Below, piece after piece: positions 46,560-55,821 of a DNA stretch of 64,000 bases. How positions within the stretch are numbered: the first letter of the stretch is position 1; every line of letters starts with the position of its first letter. Under the pieces are notes generated by a model. It was not told where the DNA came from. It searched no databases and worked only from the letters and a program-made list of their open reading frames with translations. Origin of the DNA: Sphingopyxis granuli NBRC 100800. GTDB lineage: Bacteria; Pseudomonadota; Alphaproteobacteria; Sphingomonadales; Sphingomonadaceae. The stretch spans positions 1-64,000 of the forward strand of contig NZ_BCUA01000008.1 of NCBI RefSeq assembly GCF_001591045.1, read 5' to 3'. Position numbers and translations under genes: made by a program.

Positions 46560-48764
46560 ATGCGTGCCCGCCTTACCGGCCTGACCATTGCCGCGCTCGT
46601 CCCCTCTGCGCTCGCCGCCCAGACGAATGCCGGCGACGCCAGCGACGCCATGTCGAACGAGATCGTCGTGATCGCCACCGGCCAGAGCACCGCGTCGGCC
46701 AGCACCAAGACCGACACGCCGCTGATCGAAAATCCGCAGACGATCACCGTCGTCAACCGCGCCGAGATGGATATTCGCGCGGTCGATACGGTGTCCGACG
46801 CGCTTTCCTATGTCGCGGGGGTGCAGGCGCAGCCGCAGGGCAACGACAACCGGGTCGACGAGATCACGGTCCGCGGTTTCGGCGCCGGCGGCTTCGGCAG
46901 CAACAACAATTTCGTCGACGGCCTGCGCCTTCCCGCAGGGGGACAATGGACACGCCCCGCCTTCGACCCGTTCGGGTTGCAACAGGTCGATGTGCTGAAG
47001 GGTCCGTCGAGCGTCCTGTACGGCCAGACCGCGCCCGGCGGGATCGTCAACCTCGTCACCAAGAAGCCGACGTTCCGCGCGCATGGCGAGGTGCTGTTCC
47101 AGGGTCAGGCCTTCGGAGACCTCGACCGTGCGCGCCTGCTGGCGGGCGCCGATGTCGGCGCGCCGTTGTCGGACAATGTCGCGGTGCGGTTCGTCGGTCT
47201 CGCCTCGCATGGCGAAACGCGCGCGAAGGACATGCCGAACTCGCGCTATTACATCGCGCCGAGCGTGACCTTCCGCCTCGGCGCCGACACGACATGGACG
47301 CTGCTCGGCCAGTATCAGCGCGACGAGGGCGCTTCGACCTTCCAGTTCCTGCCGATGCGCGGCACGCTCAACGCGTCGAACGGCAAGTATATCCCGCTCG
47401 ACGCCAATCTCGGCGAGCCCGGCTGGAACGATTTCGACCGCGACCAGTATCTGGTCGCCTCCTTCTTCGAGCATCGCTTCGGCGACGGCTTCGCGATCCG
47501 CAACAACACGCGCTATACGAAGATCGACAGCTTCTATCGCGCGGTGGTGATGGGCGGCGACACGCTGACCGCCTGTCCCGCCAACATTCCCGGCTGCATT
47601 CCCGGCCAGACGATTCAGCGGCGCGCGGTGCAAGGGCGCGGCGAGTCCGAAGGCTGGGCGACCGACACGCAGATCGAGGCGCGCTTCGCGACCGGCGCGA
47701 TCGAGCATGTCGTGCTGGGCGGCGTCGATTATTTCCACACCGACTGGTCGCACGATCGCGATGGCGTCGCGCCGGCGCTGGTGCTGCCGCTCCTCGACAT
47801 TTTCGATCCCGTTCCGCGCGGTTCCTCGGGCTATGCCGCCGCGCTGAGCCCGCAGATTTATGGCGGCGCCGTGTCGAAACAGACCGGCCTCTATCTGCAG
47901 GACCAGCTTTCGGTCGGCAATCTGCGCCTATCGATCGGCGCACGCAACGACTGGGCGACCGACAATCTGTCGAACAGCCTGAACAACACGGGTTTTCGCC
48001 TGAAGGCGGAGGCCTTCACCTGGAATATCGGCGGCGTCTACCTCTTCGATTTCGGTCTCGCCCCCTACGCCAGCTATTCGGAATCCTTCCTGCCGCTGCA
48101 GAACGATCCGGTGACAAATGCCACCGGCCGCCCCTTCGTGCCGACGACCGGTCAGCAATATGAGTTCGGCCTGCGCTATCAGCCGCCAGGGCAGAACATC
48201 TATCTGACGCTTTCGGCTTTCCAGATCACGCAGCAGAACCTGCTGACGGCCGATCCGGCGGGCACCCGCTGCGGCCCGACCCTGACGCCCTGTCAGGTCC
48301 AGCTCGGCGAAGGGCGCTATCGCGGGCTCGAATTCGAAGGCCGCGCGACGCCGACCGACGCGCTCACGCTGATCGCCACGGCGACGCGGATCAAGGCGAA
48401 GGTGACCGAAGGCGCGGCGGCGCAGATCGGCAATGCGCTGCCGCAAATTCCCGACTGGCAGGCATCGCTCTTCGCGGATTATCGGATCAAGGCGGGACCG
48501 CTCGACGGCTTCGGTTTCGGCGGCGGCGTGCGCTACACCGGGGACAGCTGGGGGCTCGTCAGCAACGACCCGCTCTTCGCGATCCCTTCCTACACGCTCT
48601 TCGACGCGTTCCTCCGCTACGACGTACCCGATTCGGGCCTGTCGCTCGCGGTCAACGTCCGCAACCTCGCCGACAAGCGCTATGTCGCGACCTGCACCGC
48701 GACGCAGGCCTGCTATTACGGCCAAGGCCGCACCGCGACCGCGCGCCTGCAATATCGCTGGTGA
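46560..48764 (+). CDS. TonB-dependent siderophore receptor
   Basis: A 734-residue outer-membrane receptor, complete. The signal peptide ends near SALAAQ. The TonB-dependent siderophore plug has IENPQTITVVNRAEMD and GGFGSNNNFVDGLRLPAGG with VLKGPSSVLYGQTAPGGIVN, the FhuA/FpvA-type signature. The barrel ends GRTATARLQYRW with the usual terminal aromatic. It starts a siderophore uptake operon followed by a binding protein, a YncE-like protein and, convergent, ABC transport genes. Confidence 0.93.
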   Translation: MRARLTGLTIAALVPSALAAQTNAGDASDAMSNEIVVIATGQSTASASTKTDTPLIENPQTITVVNRAEMDIRAVDTVSDALSYVAGVQAQPQGNDNRVDEITVRGFGAGGFGSNNNFVDGLRLPAGGQWTRPAFDPFGLQQVDVLKGPSSVLYGQTAPGGIVNLVTKKPTFRAHGEVLFQGQAFGDLDRARLLAGADVGAPLSDNVAVRFVGLASHGETRAKDMPNSRYYIAPSVTFRLGADTTWTLLGQYQRDEGASTFQFLPMRGTLNASNGKYIPLDANLGEPGWNDFDRDQYLVASFFEHRFGDGFAIRNNTRYTKIDSFYRAVVMGGDTLTACPANIPGCIPGQTIQRRAVQGRGESEGWATDTQIEARFATGAIEHVVLGGVDYFHTDWSHDRDGVAPALVLPLLDIFDPVPRGSSGYAAALSPQIYGGAVSKQTGLYLQDQLSVGNLRLSIGARNDWATDNLSNSLNNTGFRLKAEAFTWNIGGVYLFDFGLAPYASYSESFLPLQNDPVTNATGRPFVPTTGQQYEFGLRYQPPGQNIYLTLSAFQITQQNLLTADPAGTRCGPTLTPCQVQLGEGRYRGLEFEGRATPTDALTLIATATRIKAKVTEGAAAQIGNALPQIPDWQASLFADYRIKAGPLDGFGFGGGVRYTGDSWGLVSNDPLFAIPSYTLFDAFLRYDVPDSGLSLAVNVRNLADKRYVATCTATQACYYGQGRTATARLQYRW

Positions 48765-48781
48765 CGATGGAGATTCATCGG

Positions 48782-49948
48782 ATGCAAATCGAACGATCGA
48801 TCCCGTCGCGACGCGCGGCGCTGACGCTGCTCGGCGCCCTGCCGCTGGTGCTTGCCGGCTGCGGCAAGGCCGACGACAAGCGCAAGGCGGGTGCGGATGC
48901 CCCGCTCACCGACCTGCGCGACCGCCCGCTCGACCTGACGCTGCCCGCGACGCCGCTGACGATCGACGACGGCCGCTACCTGATCGCGCTGTCGCTGATC
49001 CATCCCGATCCGGTCAGCCTGCTGTCGGGGTGGTCGGGCGACGTCAATCGGATCAGCCCCGAACAATATAAGGCCTATGTCGCGCGCTTTCCGAAGCTCG
49101 CCACGCTGCCCAGGACGCCCAACTCGTCCGACGAGTTCAGCGTCGAGGCGGTGCTCGCCGCGGCGCCGAAAGCGGCGGTCGTCTCGCTGGGTTCCGGCCC
49201 GACCGACGCGCAGGTCGCGCAACTGACCGGCGCCGGCGTCGATGTCGTCTTCATCGACTTCTTCTCGCACCCCTTCGAAAACCAGGCGCGCAGCCTGACC
49301 CTGCTCGGGCGCCTGATCGGTCGCGAGGATCAGGCGGCGGCCTACAACAAATTCCGTCAGGACAAGCTCGACGTCATCAGCAAGCGCGTCGCCGCCATCC
49401 CCGCCGACAAGCGCCCGACGGTGTTTCTGGAGGCGCATGCGGGCAACGGCCCCGATTGCTGCAATTCGCCCGGCAAGGGCAACGTCGGCGACTATATCAG
49501 CTTCGTCGGCGGCAGGAATATCGGCGAGGATGTGATCAAGGCGCCGTTCGGCAAGCTCAACCTCGAATATGTCATCGACCGCAATCCGGACGTCTACATC
49601 GCCACCGGCGGCCCGCATCTCGAAAAGGCCGGCGGCTTCGTCGTCGGCCCGCAATATGACGAAGCGCGGTCGCGCGCGTCGCTGCGGAAAGTGACCGAAC
49701 GCCGCGGGATCGCCAGCCTGTCGGCGGTGCGCGTCGGACGCGTCCACGGCCTGTCGCACCAGATGATCAATTCGCCCATCGACATCGTCGCGACCGAGGC
49801 GCTTGCCAAGTGGATCCATCCCGACCTGTTCGGCGATCTCGATCCGCAGGCGACGCTCGATGCGATCAATCGGCGGTTTCTCGCGGTCCCCTACACCGGA
49901 AGCTACTGGACCGATCTCCAGCCCTCCCCCGCTTCAACAGGAGAATGA
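48782..49948 (+). CDS. Iron-siderophore ABC transporter substrate-binding lipoprotein
   Basis: A 388-residue class III periplasmic binding protein. A twin-Arg-containing signal (PSRRAALTLLGALPLVLAGC) has a lipobox LAGC. The TroA/FepB-like fold shows as VEAVLAAAPKAAVVSLG and VDVVFIDFFSHPFEN. The start at 48782 follows GGAG at nine bases; GTG 48761 overlapping the receptor stop is an alternative. It would deliver ferric siderophore to the FecCD/FecE pair encoded convergently. Confidence 0.85.
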   Translation: MQIERSIPSRRAALTLLGALPLVLAGCGKADDKRKAGADAPLTDLRDRPLDLTLPATPLTIDDGRYLIALSLIHPDPVSLLSGWSGDVNRISPEQYKAYVARFPKLATLPRTPNSSDEFSVEAVLAAAPKAAVVSLGSGPTDAQVAQLTGAGVDVVFIDFFSHPFENQARSLTLLGRLIGREDQAAAYNKFRQDKLDVISKRVAAIPADKRPTVFLEAHAGNGPDCCNSPGKGNVGDYISFVGGRNIGEDVIKAPFGKLNLEYVIDRNPDVYIATGGPHLEKAGGFVVGPQYDEARSRASLRKVTERRGIASLSAVRVGRVHGLSHQMINSPIDIVATEALAKWIHPDLFGDLDPQATLDAINRRFLAVPYTGSYWTDLQPSPASTGE

Positions 49949-49949
49949 C

Positions 49950-51011
49950 ATGGTTATGCGCAATGCCTTCAAATTGTCGGTGGCTCTCGTCACACTGGCC
50001 GGTGCAACGGCCGCATGGGCGAAGCCGGCGGTAGACCGCTCGGTCAAGGTCGCTCCGGGCGGGCTGTACGAGATTGTGCAGAACGGTGCCGACAACGACA
50101 TCTATATCGCAGCGGTCGGCCCGCGCGGCGAAGACAAGGGCGCGATCGTCCGCCTCGACGGCAAGACGCTGCAGCCGAAGGGGTCGATCGACGTCTCGAC
50201 CAGCCCGCTCTACGGCCTCGCGATCAACCAGACCACGCAGACCCTTTACGGCACCGATACGCGCAACGGATCGGTATCGGCAGTCGACCTTGCAACGGGC
50301 AAGGTCGTCGGGACGGTCAAGGTCGGCGAAAAGGCCCACGTTCGTCAGGTCGCCGTCGATGAGGGGGCGAACAAGGTCTATGTCACCGTCGTCGGCGCGA
50401 TGCGCGGCAGCGACACGCCCAGCGCCATCTGGGTGATCGACGGCAATAGCAACACGCTCGACCGCGTCATCGCGGTGCCGGGCATTTCGCTGACCGGACT
50501 GGCGCTCGATCCGGCGAACAAGCGGATCTTCTCGACCGGCATGAGCAGCAACGACGTGATCGTCCTCGACAGCGACAGCGGCGCGGTGAAGGCCCGCTGG
50601 CCGAGCGGCGGCGAGAATGCCATCAACGTCGCCTATGACGGCACGGCACAGCGCCTGTTCGTCGCCAACCAGGGCAACGGCGTGCTCGGCGTGATCAACG
50701 CAAGGGACGGCTCGCTGATCAAGGCGGTCCCGACCGGGGAAGGCGCGCTCAGCGTCGCCTACAACGGCGCCGTGGACCAGATCTATGTCGCGAACCGCCG
50801 CGCCGGAACGGTCAGCGTCGTCGATGCGAAAACCTATGAGAAGCTCGCCGATCTGGAAACGGGTACCTTCCCGCAGACGATCGCGATCAATCGCGCCGAC
50901 AACAGCGTCTATGTGACGAACAAGGCGCGCGGCCTGCCGCGCGACGCCGCACCGGGGACGCCGCCGGTCGACGATCCGAAGGGCGACACGGTCACGCTGA
51001 TCCGCCCCTGA
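49950..51011 (+). CDS. YncE-like periplasmic beta-propeller protein
   Basis: A 353-residue exported seven-bladed propeller. The signal peptide ends near ATAAWA-K. Repeated blades such as IYIAAVGPRGEDKGAIVRLD, NKVYVTVVG and QIYVANRRAGTVSVVDAKT are of the YVTN/YncE type. The start at 49950 follows AGGAGA, one base after the binding protein stop. YncE in Escherichia coli is iron-regulated, which agrees with this siderophore context, but its exact role is unclear. Confidence 0.85.
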   Translation: MVMRNAFKLSVALVTLAGATAAWAKPAVDRSVKVAPGGLYEIVQNGADNDIYIAAVGPRGEDKGAIVRLDGKTLQPKGSIDVSTSPLYGLAINQTTQTLYGTDTRNGSVSAVDLATGKVVGTVKVGEKAHVRQVAVDEGANKVYVTVVGAMRGSDTPSAIWVIDGNSNTLDRVIAVPGISLTGLALDPANKRIFSTGMSSNDVIVLDSDSGAVKARWPSGGENAINVAYDGTAQRLFVANQGNGVLGVINARDGSLIKAVPTGEGALSVAYNGAVDQIYVANRRAGTVSVVDAKTYEKLADLETGTFPQTIAINRADNSVYVTNKARGLPRDAAPGTPPVDDPKGDTVTLIRP

Positions 51012-51031
51012 CCGGCCGCGGAAAGAATCGA

Positions 51032-51064
51032 AAGCCGCCCGATCCCAAGCGGAACGGGCGGCTT
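51032..51064. terminator. Bidirectional terminator-like hairpin
   Basis: Stem AAGCCGCCCG/CGGGCGGCTT with a 13-nt loop, between the convergent YncE-like gene and the ABC ATPase gene. Confidence 0.65.
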
Positions 51065-51066
51065 CC

Positions 51067-51846
51067 TTACAATATATCGTCGATCACCATGCGCAGCGAC
51101 CCGCGCTCGCAATGATCGATGCGCGCCCGCACTCGCCAGACGTCGGCCAGCACCGCGGGCGTGATCGCTTCTTCGGGCGGCCCCGCGGCGGCCACCTGCC
51201 CTTCGGACAACACCACGACGCGGTCGGCGATCCGCGCCGCCGCCTGCAGGTCGTGAAGCACGAGCACGGCGATCATGTCCTGCTCGCGCGCCAGCGAACG
51301 CACCAGATCGAGCACGCGCACCTGGTGATTGAGGTCGAGCGCACTCGTCGGTTCATCGAGCAGCAGCAGGCGCGGTGCGCGCACGAGCGCCTGCGCGAGC
51401 GCCGCGAGCTGCCGCTGCCCGCCCGACAGCTGATCGATTCCGCGCATCGCCAGCGCTTCGATCCCGACCCGCCCGAGCACGGCCATCGCGCGCTCCGCCG
51501 CATCGCCACCATGGCCCTGCCCGGTGGGCGACGCTTCGAGCGCGCCGATCACCGTTTCGAGCACGGTGAGCGCGATTCCCTGCGGCAGCGTCTGCGGCAT
51601 GTAGGTCACCGCTTTCGCACGGTCGGCGAGCGGCAGGCCGTTGAGTTCGTCCCCGTCGAGCCGGATCGAGCCGCGCGCGGGCGTCAGGCCGGCGAGCGCA
51701 CGAAGCAGCGTGCTCTTCCCCGCCGCATTGGGGCCCAGCAGCGCGACCGTTTCGCCGCGCGCGATCGGCGGCAGCGACAGATGCTCGATCACCGCGCGGT
51801 CGCGATATCCCGCCGACAGGTCGGTGACCTGGAGGCCGGCGCTCAT
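51067..51846 (-). CDS. ABC transporter ATP-binding protein, siderophore type
   Basis: A 259-residue FecE/FepC-like ATPase. Walker A is LLGPNAAGKSTLLRA, the signature is QLSGGQRQLAAL, Walker B is LLLLDEPTSALD and the H-loop is VLHDLQAAARIAD. It powers the FecCD permease whose stop overlaps its start by 4 bp. Confidence 0.95.
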   Translation of the reverse strand: MSAGLQVTDLSAGYRDRAVIEHLSLPPIARGETVALLGPNAAGKSTLLRALAGLTPARGSIRLDGDELNGLPLADRAKAVTYMPQTLPQGIALTVLETVIGALEASPTGQGHGGDAAERAMAVLGRVGIEALAMRGIDQLSGGQRQLAALAQALVRAPRLLLLDEPTSALDLNHQVRVLDLVRSLAREQDMIAVLVLHDLQAAARIADRVVVLSEGQVAAAGPPEEAITPAVLADVWRVRARIDHCERGSLRMVIDDIL

Positions 51847-52922
51847 GCCCCCTGCCTTCCGCTGCGAAAGATCAGGAACAGGAAGATCGGGACGCCGATC
51901 ATCGCGGTCACGATGCCGACCGGCATCAGCACCCCCGGCACCAGCAGCTTCGACAGCGCCGACGCGACCGACATGATCGCGGCACCGGTGAACAGGCTGG
52001 CCGGCAGCAGATAGCGATGATCCTCACCCAGCAGCATGCGCGCGATATGCGGGCCGACGAGACCGATGAACCCGATCGCGCCGACGAAGGCCACTGCGGT
52101 CGCGGCCAGCAGGCTGATGCGAAAGAGCGACAGGAAACGCAGCCGCCCGACGTCGACCCCGAAACTCTGCGCCCGGTCCTCGCCGAGCCGGAGCGCGGTG
52201 AGCGCCCTGGCCGATGCCAGCGAAAAGGGCGCGACGGCAAGCAGGACGAGCGCGAGCACGCTGACATTGCTCCACGTCGCGCGCGACAGCGACCCCATCG
52301 TCCAGAAGACGAGCTGCTGCAACGCCTCCTGCGACGAGAGGAACTGCACCAGCGAGGTCAGCGCGTTGAAGGCGAAGACGAGCGCAATGCCGAGCAGGAC
52401 GAGCGTCTGTGCGCCCGCCGCGCGCTGCCGCGCAACCGCCTGAAGCAGCAGCATCGCGAGGAAAGCGAAGAGAAAGGCGTTGAGCGACACCATCCAGTCG
52501 GCCGCCCAGCTCCCCGCGAACGACAGGCCGATCCCCAGCACGATCGCCAGCGACGCACCGAAGGAAGCGGCCGACGACACGCCGAGCGTGAAGGGGCTCG
52601 CCATCGGATTATCGAGGATCGTCTGCATTTCGGCGCCCGCGAGCGACAGCGATGCGCCGACCATCACCGCCATCATCGCATAAGGCAATCGCACGTCCCA
52701 GATGATCGCGCGCTGTCCCGGCGTGATCCGGTCGGGATAGGCGATGCCGTACAGCACGTCGCGCGCGCCCATCCCCGATGGACCGGTCACCAGATCGGCG
52801 ACGAAGGCCGCCACCGCGATCGCCGCGATCAGCGCGATGACCATCACGCGCCGCCGCACCGTGCGCCGATAATCGACCAGCATGGCTTTCATCGTCGGAG
52901 AGGGTCCGGCCGACCGGATCAT
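51843..52922 (-). CDS. FecCD-family iron-siderophore ABC permease
   Basis: A 359-residue inner-membrane permease with about 9-10 segments. IWDVRLPYAMMAVMVGASLSLAGAEMQ and GFIGLVGPHIARMLLGEDHRYLLPAS are the family signatures; the last is the EAA-like coupling region. The start at 52922 is preferred over a reading to 53060 that adds a non-family tail; the start remains uncertain. It forms the transporter with the downstream ATPase (ATGA overlap) and the binding lipoprotein. Confidence 0.9.
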   Translation of the reverse strand: MIRSAGPSPTMKAMLVDYRRTVRRRVMVIALIAAIAVAAFVADLVTGPSGMGARDVLYGIAYPDRITPGQRAIIWDVRLPYAMMAVMVGASLSLAGAEMQTILDNPMASPFTLGVSSAASFGASLAIVLGIGLSFAGSWAADWMVSLNAFLFAFLAMLLLQAVARQRAAGAQTLVLLGIALVFAFNALTSLVQFLSSQEALQQLVFWTMGSLSRATWSNVSVLALVLLAVAPFSLASARALTALRLGEDRAQSFGVDVGRLRFLSLFRISLLAATAVAFVGAIGFIGLVGPHIARMLLGEDHRYLLPASLFTGAAIMSVASALSKLLVPGVLMPVGIVTAMIGVPIFLFLIFRSGRQGA

Positions 52923-53022
52923 GACATTTTGTTTCCCTTGGATTGGCATGGGTTGATCGAACGGCGCATCGATGCCATCCGCCTTATTGAAAACCGCTCG
53001 CAATTCCAGCCCTAATCGGACC

Positions 53023-53829
53023 ATGACCGCTTCCGCCACCCCCGCCACCGATCCACGCATCGCCGAATGCCTGTCGCTGAGCCTGCCACACGGGGATGCG
53101 GCCTATCGCGTCGACCTCCACGTCCCGGCGGGCGAAGCACCCGTCGGGGGCTGGCCCGCGATGCTGATGCTCGACGGCGAAGGCTGCTTCGCGACCGCGG
53201 TGGAGGCGTTGCGGCGGATGAGTCGCCGTCCCGACGCAACGGGAACCGGACCGATGATCCTGATCGGCCTGTCGTCGCCCGACCGCGACCCGCAGGACCG
53301 CCATCGCGAACGCGATTTCGGCGCGCGCGGCGCGGCATCGGATTTCGCGCGTTTCGTCGAGGCCGATGTGATCGCCGCCGTCGCGGCGCACGCGCGGCTC
53401 GATCCGCGACGCCTGACCCTCTTCGGCCATTCGCTCGGCGGCTATCATGCGCTGTGGATGCTGGCGCATCGCCCGCATCTGTTCGCCGCGATCGCCGCGA
53501 TCAGCCCGTCGATCTGGTGGGACCCCGAAGGCCTGCGCGACGCCTTGCGGCAGGCGTCGCTCGGCGATCATCGCATCCTGCTCTGCGTCGGCGAGTGGGA
53601 GGAGGAACTGCCGCCCTGGCAGGCCGCGCGGCAGGACAGCGATGCGGTCCGCAGCCGGCGGGCCGAGCGGCAGATGGTGGCGCGCGCCCGCGACATGGCG
53701 ACGCTGCTCGCGGACCGTCTCGCCCCCGCGAACGTCCAGTACCGGATGCTTGCCGAAGAAGATCATGCGTCGATCATATCCGCCGCCATCCCGCGCGCAC
53801 TGCGGCTTGCGTCGGCGGCCGGGCGCTAG
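53023..53829 (+). CDS. Alpha/beta hydrolase, siderophore-esterase (IroE/Fes-like)
   Basis: A 268-residue hydrolase of the esterase-D/IroE group. It has an N-terminal MLMLDGEGCF oxyanion-like region, Ser137 in TLFGHSLGGYHALW, the typical AAISPSIWWDPEGL, an acidic CVGEWEEE and a His in EEDHASI. IroE and Fes release iron by cutting siderophore ester bonds, which fits the neighbours. No signal peptide is clear, so a cytoplasmic role is likely. Its stop codon TAG is formed by the TA target plus the first base of the MITE that follows. Confidence 0.85.
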   Translation: MTASATPATDPRIAECLSLSLPHGDAAYRVDLHVPAGEAPVGGWPAMLMLDGEGCFATAVEALRRMSRRPDATGTGPMILIGLSSPDRDPQDRHRERDFGARGAASDFARFVEADVIAAVAAHARLDPRRLTLFGHSLGGYHALWMLAHRPHLFAAIAAISPSIWWDPEGLRDALRQASLGDHRILLCVGEWEEELPPWQAARQDSDAVRSRRAERQMVARARDMATLLADRLAPANVQYRMLAEEDHASIISAAIPRALRLASAAGR

Positions 53830-54092
53830 GGTCAGGACCCATTAATTTGCGGTTCGAGGTTTGAAGCGATTTCGTTCAGGGCGAGGAGGCAAGGCGTAGG
53901 AATATGTCGATATTTCAAGACTTGCCGACGAAGCCATGGACGAAATCGGTCAAATCCCGCAGGGACGCCGAAATGGCTTCGATCTCAGGCCCGCGCGGCC
54001 TTGCGGGTAGCGATGCTACCCGCTGCATCCGCCCGAACCCGATATCTTCGCCATTTCGACGCCTCGAACCGCAAATTAATGGGTCCTGACCC
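53829..54092. mobile_element. MITE, 264 bp, TA-flanked (IS630/mariner-like ends)
   Basis: The ends are a perfect 31-bp inverted repeat, 53829-53859 and 54062-54092, beginning GGGTCAGGACCCATTAAT. TA flanks both sides (53827-53828 and 54093-54094), as expected for IS630/Tc1-mariner-type insertion. The interior has no transposase and shows a further imperfect palindrome (CGAAGCCAT...ATGGCTTCG). It must be moved in trans. A short internal frame is not a gene. Confidence 0.85.
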
Positions 54093-54111
54093 TAAGGAAC
54101 GGAGAACCGAC

Positions 54112-54690
54112 ATGCTGCTGCGCGACACGCCCAACCATTATGGATCGGTGACACGGCTGCTGCATTGGACGATGGCGCTGCTGCTGTTCTGGCAGCTCGG
54201 CGGCATGATCATGAAGAGCGTGCTCGGCCGCGTCCCGCTGATGAAATTCTGGGTCGGCACGCACGCATCGATCGGCGCCCTCATCCTCGCGCTCGTCGTC
54301 GTCCGCGCGCTTTGGGCGCTTCGCAACCGGCGGCGGCGCCCCACCTATTCATCGAATGCGATCGGCCAGGTCGCGCGCATCGGCCACATCCTCCTCTATC
54401 TGCTGATGATCGTCGTGCCCGCGCTCGCGCTGTTCCGCATGGCGGGAAGCGGCAAGGGGGTGACGCTGTTCGGCCTCGAGTTCGCAGCACCGACGGGGCA
54501 GGAGATCGCGTGGATGACCGCCCCGGCCAATGCGGTGCACGGCTTGCTGGCCTGGACGCTGCTTGCGCTGATCGCAGGGCACGTCGCGATGGTTCTGGTG
54601 CATCGCTTCGGGTGGCGGGACGACACGCTCTCCCGCATGATCGGCCGCCGCGTGGACGCCGCAGCGCCGCTGCAATCGAGTACGGACTAG
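54112..54690 (+). CDS. Cytochrome b561
   Basis: A 192-residue di-heme membrane protein. Four segments include RLLHWTMALLLFWQLGGMIM, VGTHASIGALILALVVVRAL, ARIGHILLYLLMIVVPALAL and AVHGLLAWTLLALIAGHVAM. His ligands are seen in LLHW, GTHASIG, GHILLY, VHGL and GHVAM. It transfers electrons from quinol across the inner membrane and could reduce iron or superoxide. GGAG precedes ATG 54112. Removing the MITE would put this gene 16 nt after the esterase stop, so it is probably an original member of that operon. Confidence 0.9.
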   Translation: MLLRDTPNHYGSVTRLLHWTMALLLFWQLGGMIMKSVLGRVPLMKFWVGTHASIGALILALVVVRALWALRNRRRRPTYSSNAIGQVARIGHILLYLLMIVVPALALFRMAGSGKGVTLFGLEFAAPTGQEIAWMTAPANAVHGLLAWTLLALIAGHVAMVLVHRFGWRDDTLSRMIGRRVDAAAPLQSSTD

Positions 54691-55025
54691 CTCGCGGGGT
54701 CGTACATGAATTCGCGAAGCTCCTGCGCGCATCGACAGGCCGCCGCGATCTTCCTCGCCCACTCGACCGCATCCTCGCGGGACGGCAGTTCCAGCACCGT
54801 GAAGCCGCCCGTGAGCCCGCTGCCGGGATAGATTTCGGCCGACACCGATCCGTCGGCGGAGACCAGTACGGGCGCAACCTGCTCCGCTATCCCTCCGCCG
54901 AACACATAGACGCCGGCGGCCCTGGCTTCCTCGATCACCGCGTGCGCGTCGGCGGACACGATCGGGAACTCCGCGTCGGTGAGGACCAGGGCGTCGCTCG
55001 GAAAGGAGATGAGATATTTGGTCAT
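54687..55025 (-). CDS. YCII-related domain protein
   Basis: A 112-residue small protein beginning MTKYLISFPSDALVLTDAEF. Its DGPF/YCII-like fold ends with TGGFTVLELPSREDAVEWAR, the family's typical strand-helix. These ferredoxin-like-fold proteins often accompany ECF sigma factors, but none is present here. A longer start at 55127 (MMKKSGG, with a good GGGAGACAGG) would add 34 residues and is possible. Its stop overlaps the cytochrome b561 stop. Confidence 0.75.
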   Translation of the reverse strand: MTKYLISFPSDALVLTDAEFPIVSADAHAVIEEARAAGVYVFGGGIAEQVAPVLVSADGSVSAEIYPGSGLTGGFTVLELPSREDAVEWARKIAAACRCAQELREFMYDPAS

Positions 55026-55227
55026 CGCTTGAAGATGCATCGTGGGGGCCGCGACGACAAGGGGCCCGGGGAGCGCGCGGACGGGAAACGAATGATCGGT
55101 GTAGACGCCGCCGCTTTTTTTCATCATCCTGTCTCCCGTCGCAACCTTTCGCCACGCGCCGACGAAGAGGAGAGCGGAAGAGAGTCCGGACGAGGCGCGC
55201 GCCCACCGTTCGAGTTGGAGAAGCCAG

Positions 55228-55788
55228 ATGAAAATCCGGAACAAGATCGCGACGTCGTTCGGCCTCGGCCTGTTGCTGGCCGTCCTCCCCGTACAGGGCA
55301 TCGCGGCCCTCCAGCAGGGCGCGAAGGCGCCCGACTTCACGCTGAACGCCGCGCAGGGCGGCAAATCCTTCAGCCTGACGCTGAAACAGACGCTGCGGAA
55401 CGGGCCGGTCGTGCTCTATTTCTTCCCCGCCGCCTTCACCCCCGGCTGCACGATGGAGGCCCATCTGTTCGCGGAGGCAAACAGCCAGTTCAACCAGCTG
55501 GGCGCCCGCGTCATCGGCGTGACCGCAGGCAACATCGACCGCGTGGCGGAATTCTCCAAGTCGGAATGCCGCGACAAGTTCGCCGTCGCGGCCGATCCGG
55601 GCGCCAAGGTCGCGGTCAAATACGACACCGCCATGCCGGGCCCCAACCAGACGCTCATCTCCAACCGGACGTCGTTCGTCATCGCACCCGACGGAACCAT
55701 CCTGCTGAGCTACACCGACCGCAACCCGCAGGCGCATATCGAGAAGACGCTGGCTGCGGTCCGCGCATGGAACGCCAAGCGCGGCTGA
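55228..55788 (+). CDS. Exported peroxiredoxin
   Basis: A 186-residue AhpC/TSA-fold enzyme. A signal peptide (about residues 8-27) marks it as periplasmic, unlike most peroxiredoxins. The peroxidatic Cys74 is in FFPAAFTPGCTMEAHLF and the resolving Cys114 in SKSECRDKF, five turns on, as in BCP-type members. It would reduce peroxides outside the cytoplasm and so needs an exported electron donor. It stands alone between the YCII gene and the MmgE gene. Confidence 0.9.
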   Translation: MKIRNKIATSFGLGLLLAVLPVQGIAALQQGAKAPDFTLNAAQGGKSFSLTLKQTLRNGPVVLYFFPAAFTPGCTMEAHLFAEANSQFNQLGARVIGVTAGNIDRVAEFSKSECRDKFAVAADPGAKVAVKYDTAMPGPNQTLISNRTSFVIAPDGTILLSYTDRNPQAHIEKTLAAVRAWNAKRG

Positions 55789-55821
55789 CCGCCGAACTTA
55801 AGCCGTGAGAACCGCGGTTTC

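Noticed and set aside
53904-54089. Short frame inside the MITE
   Set aside because: It lies within the element, lacks transposase features and is too short to be credible.
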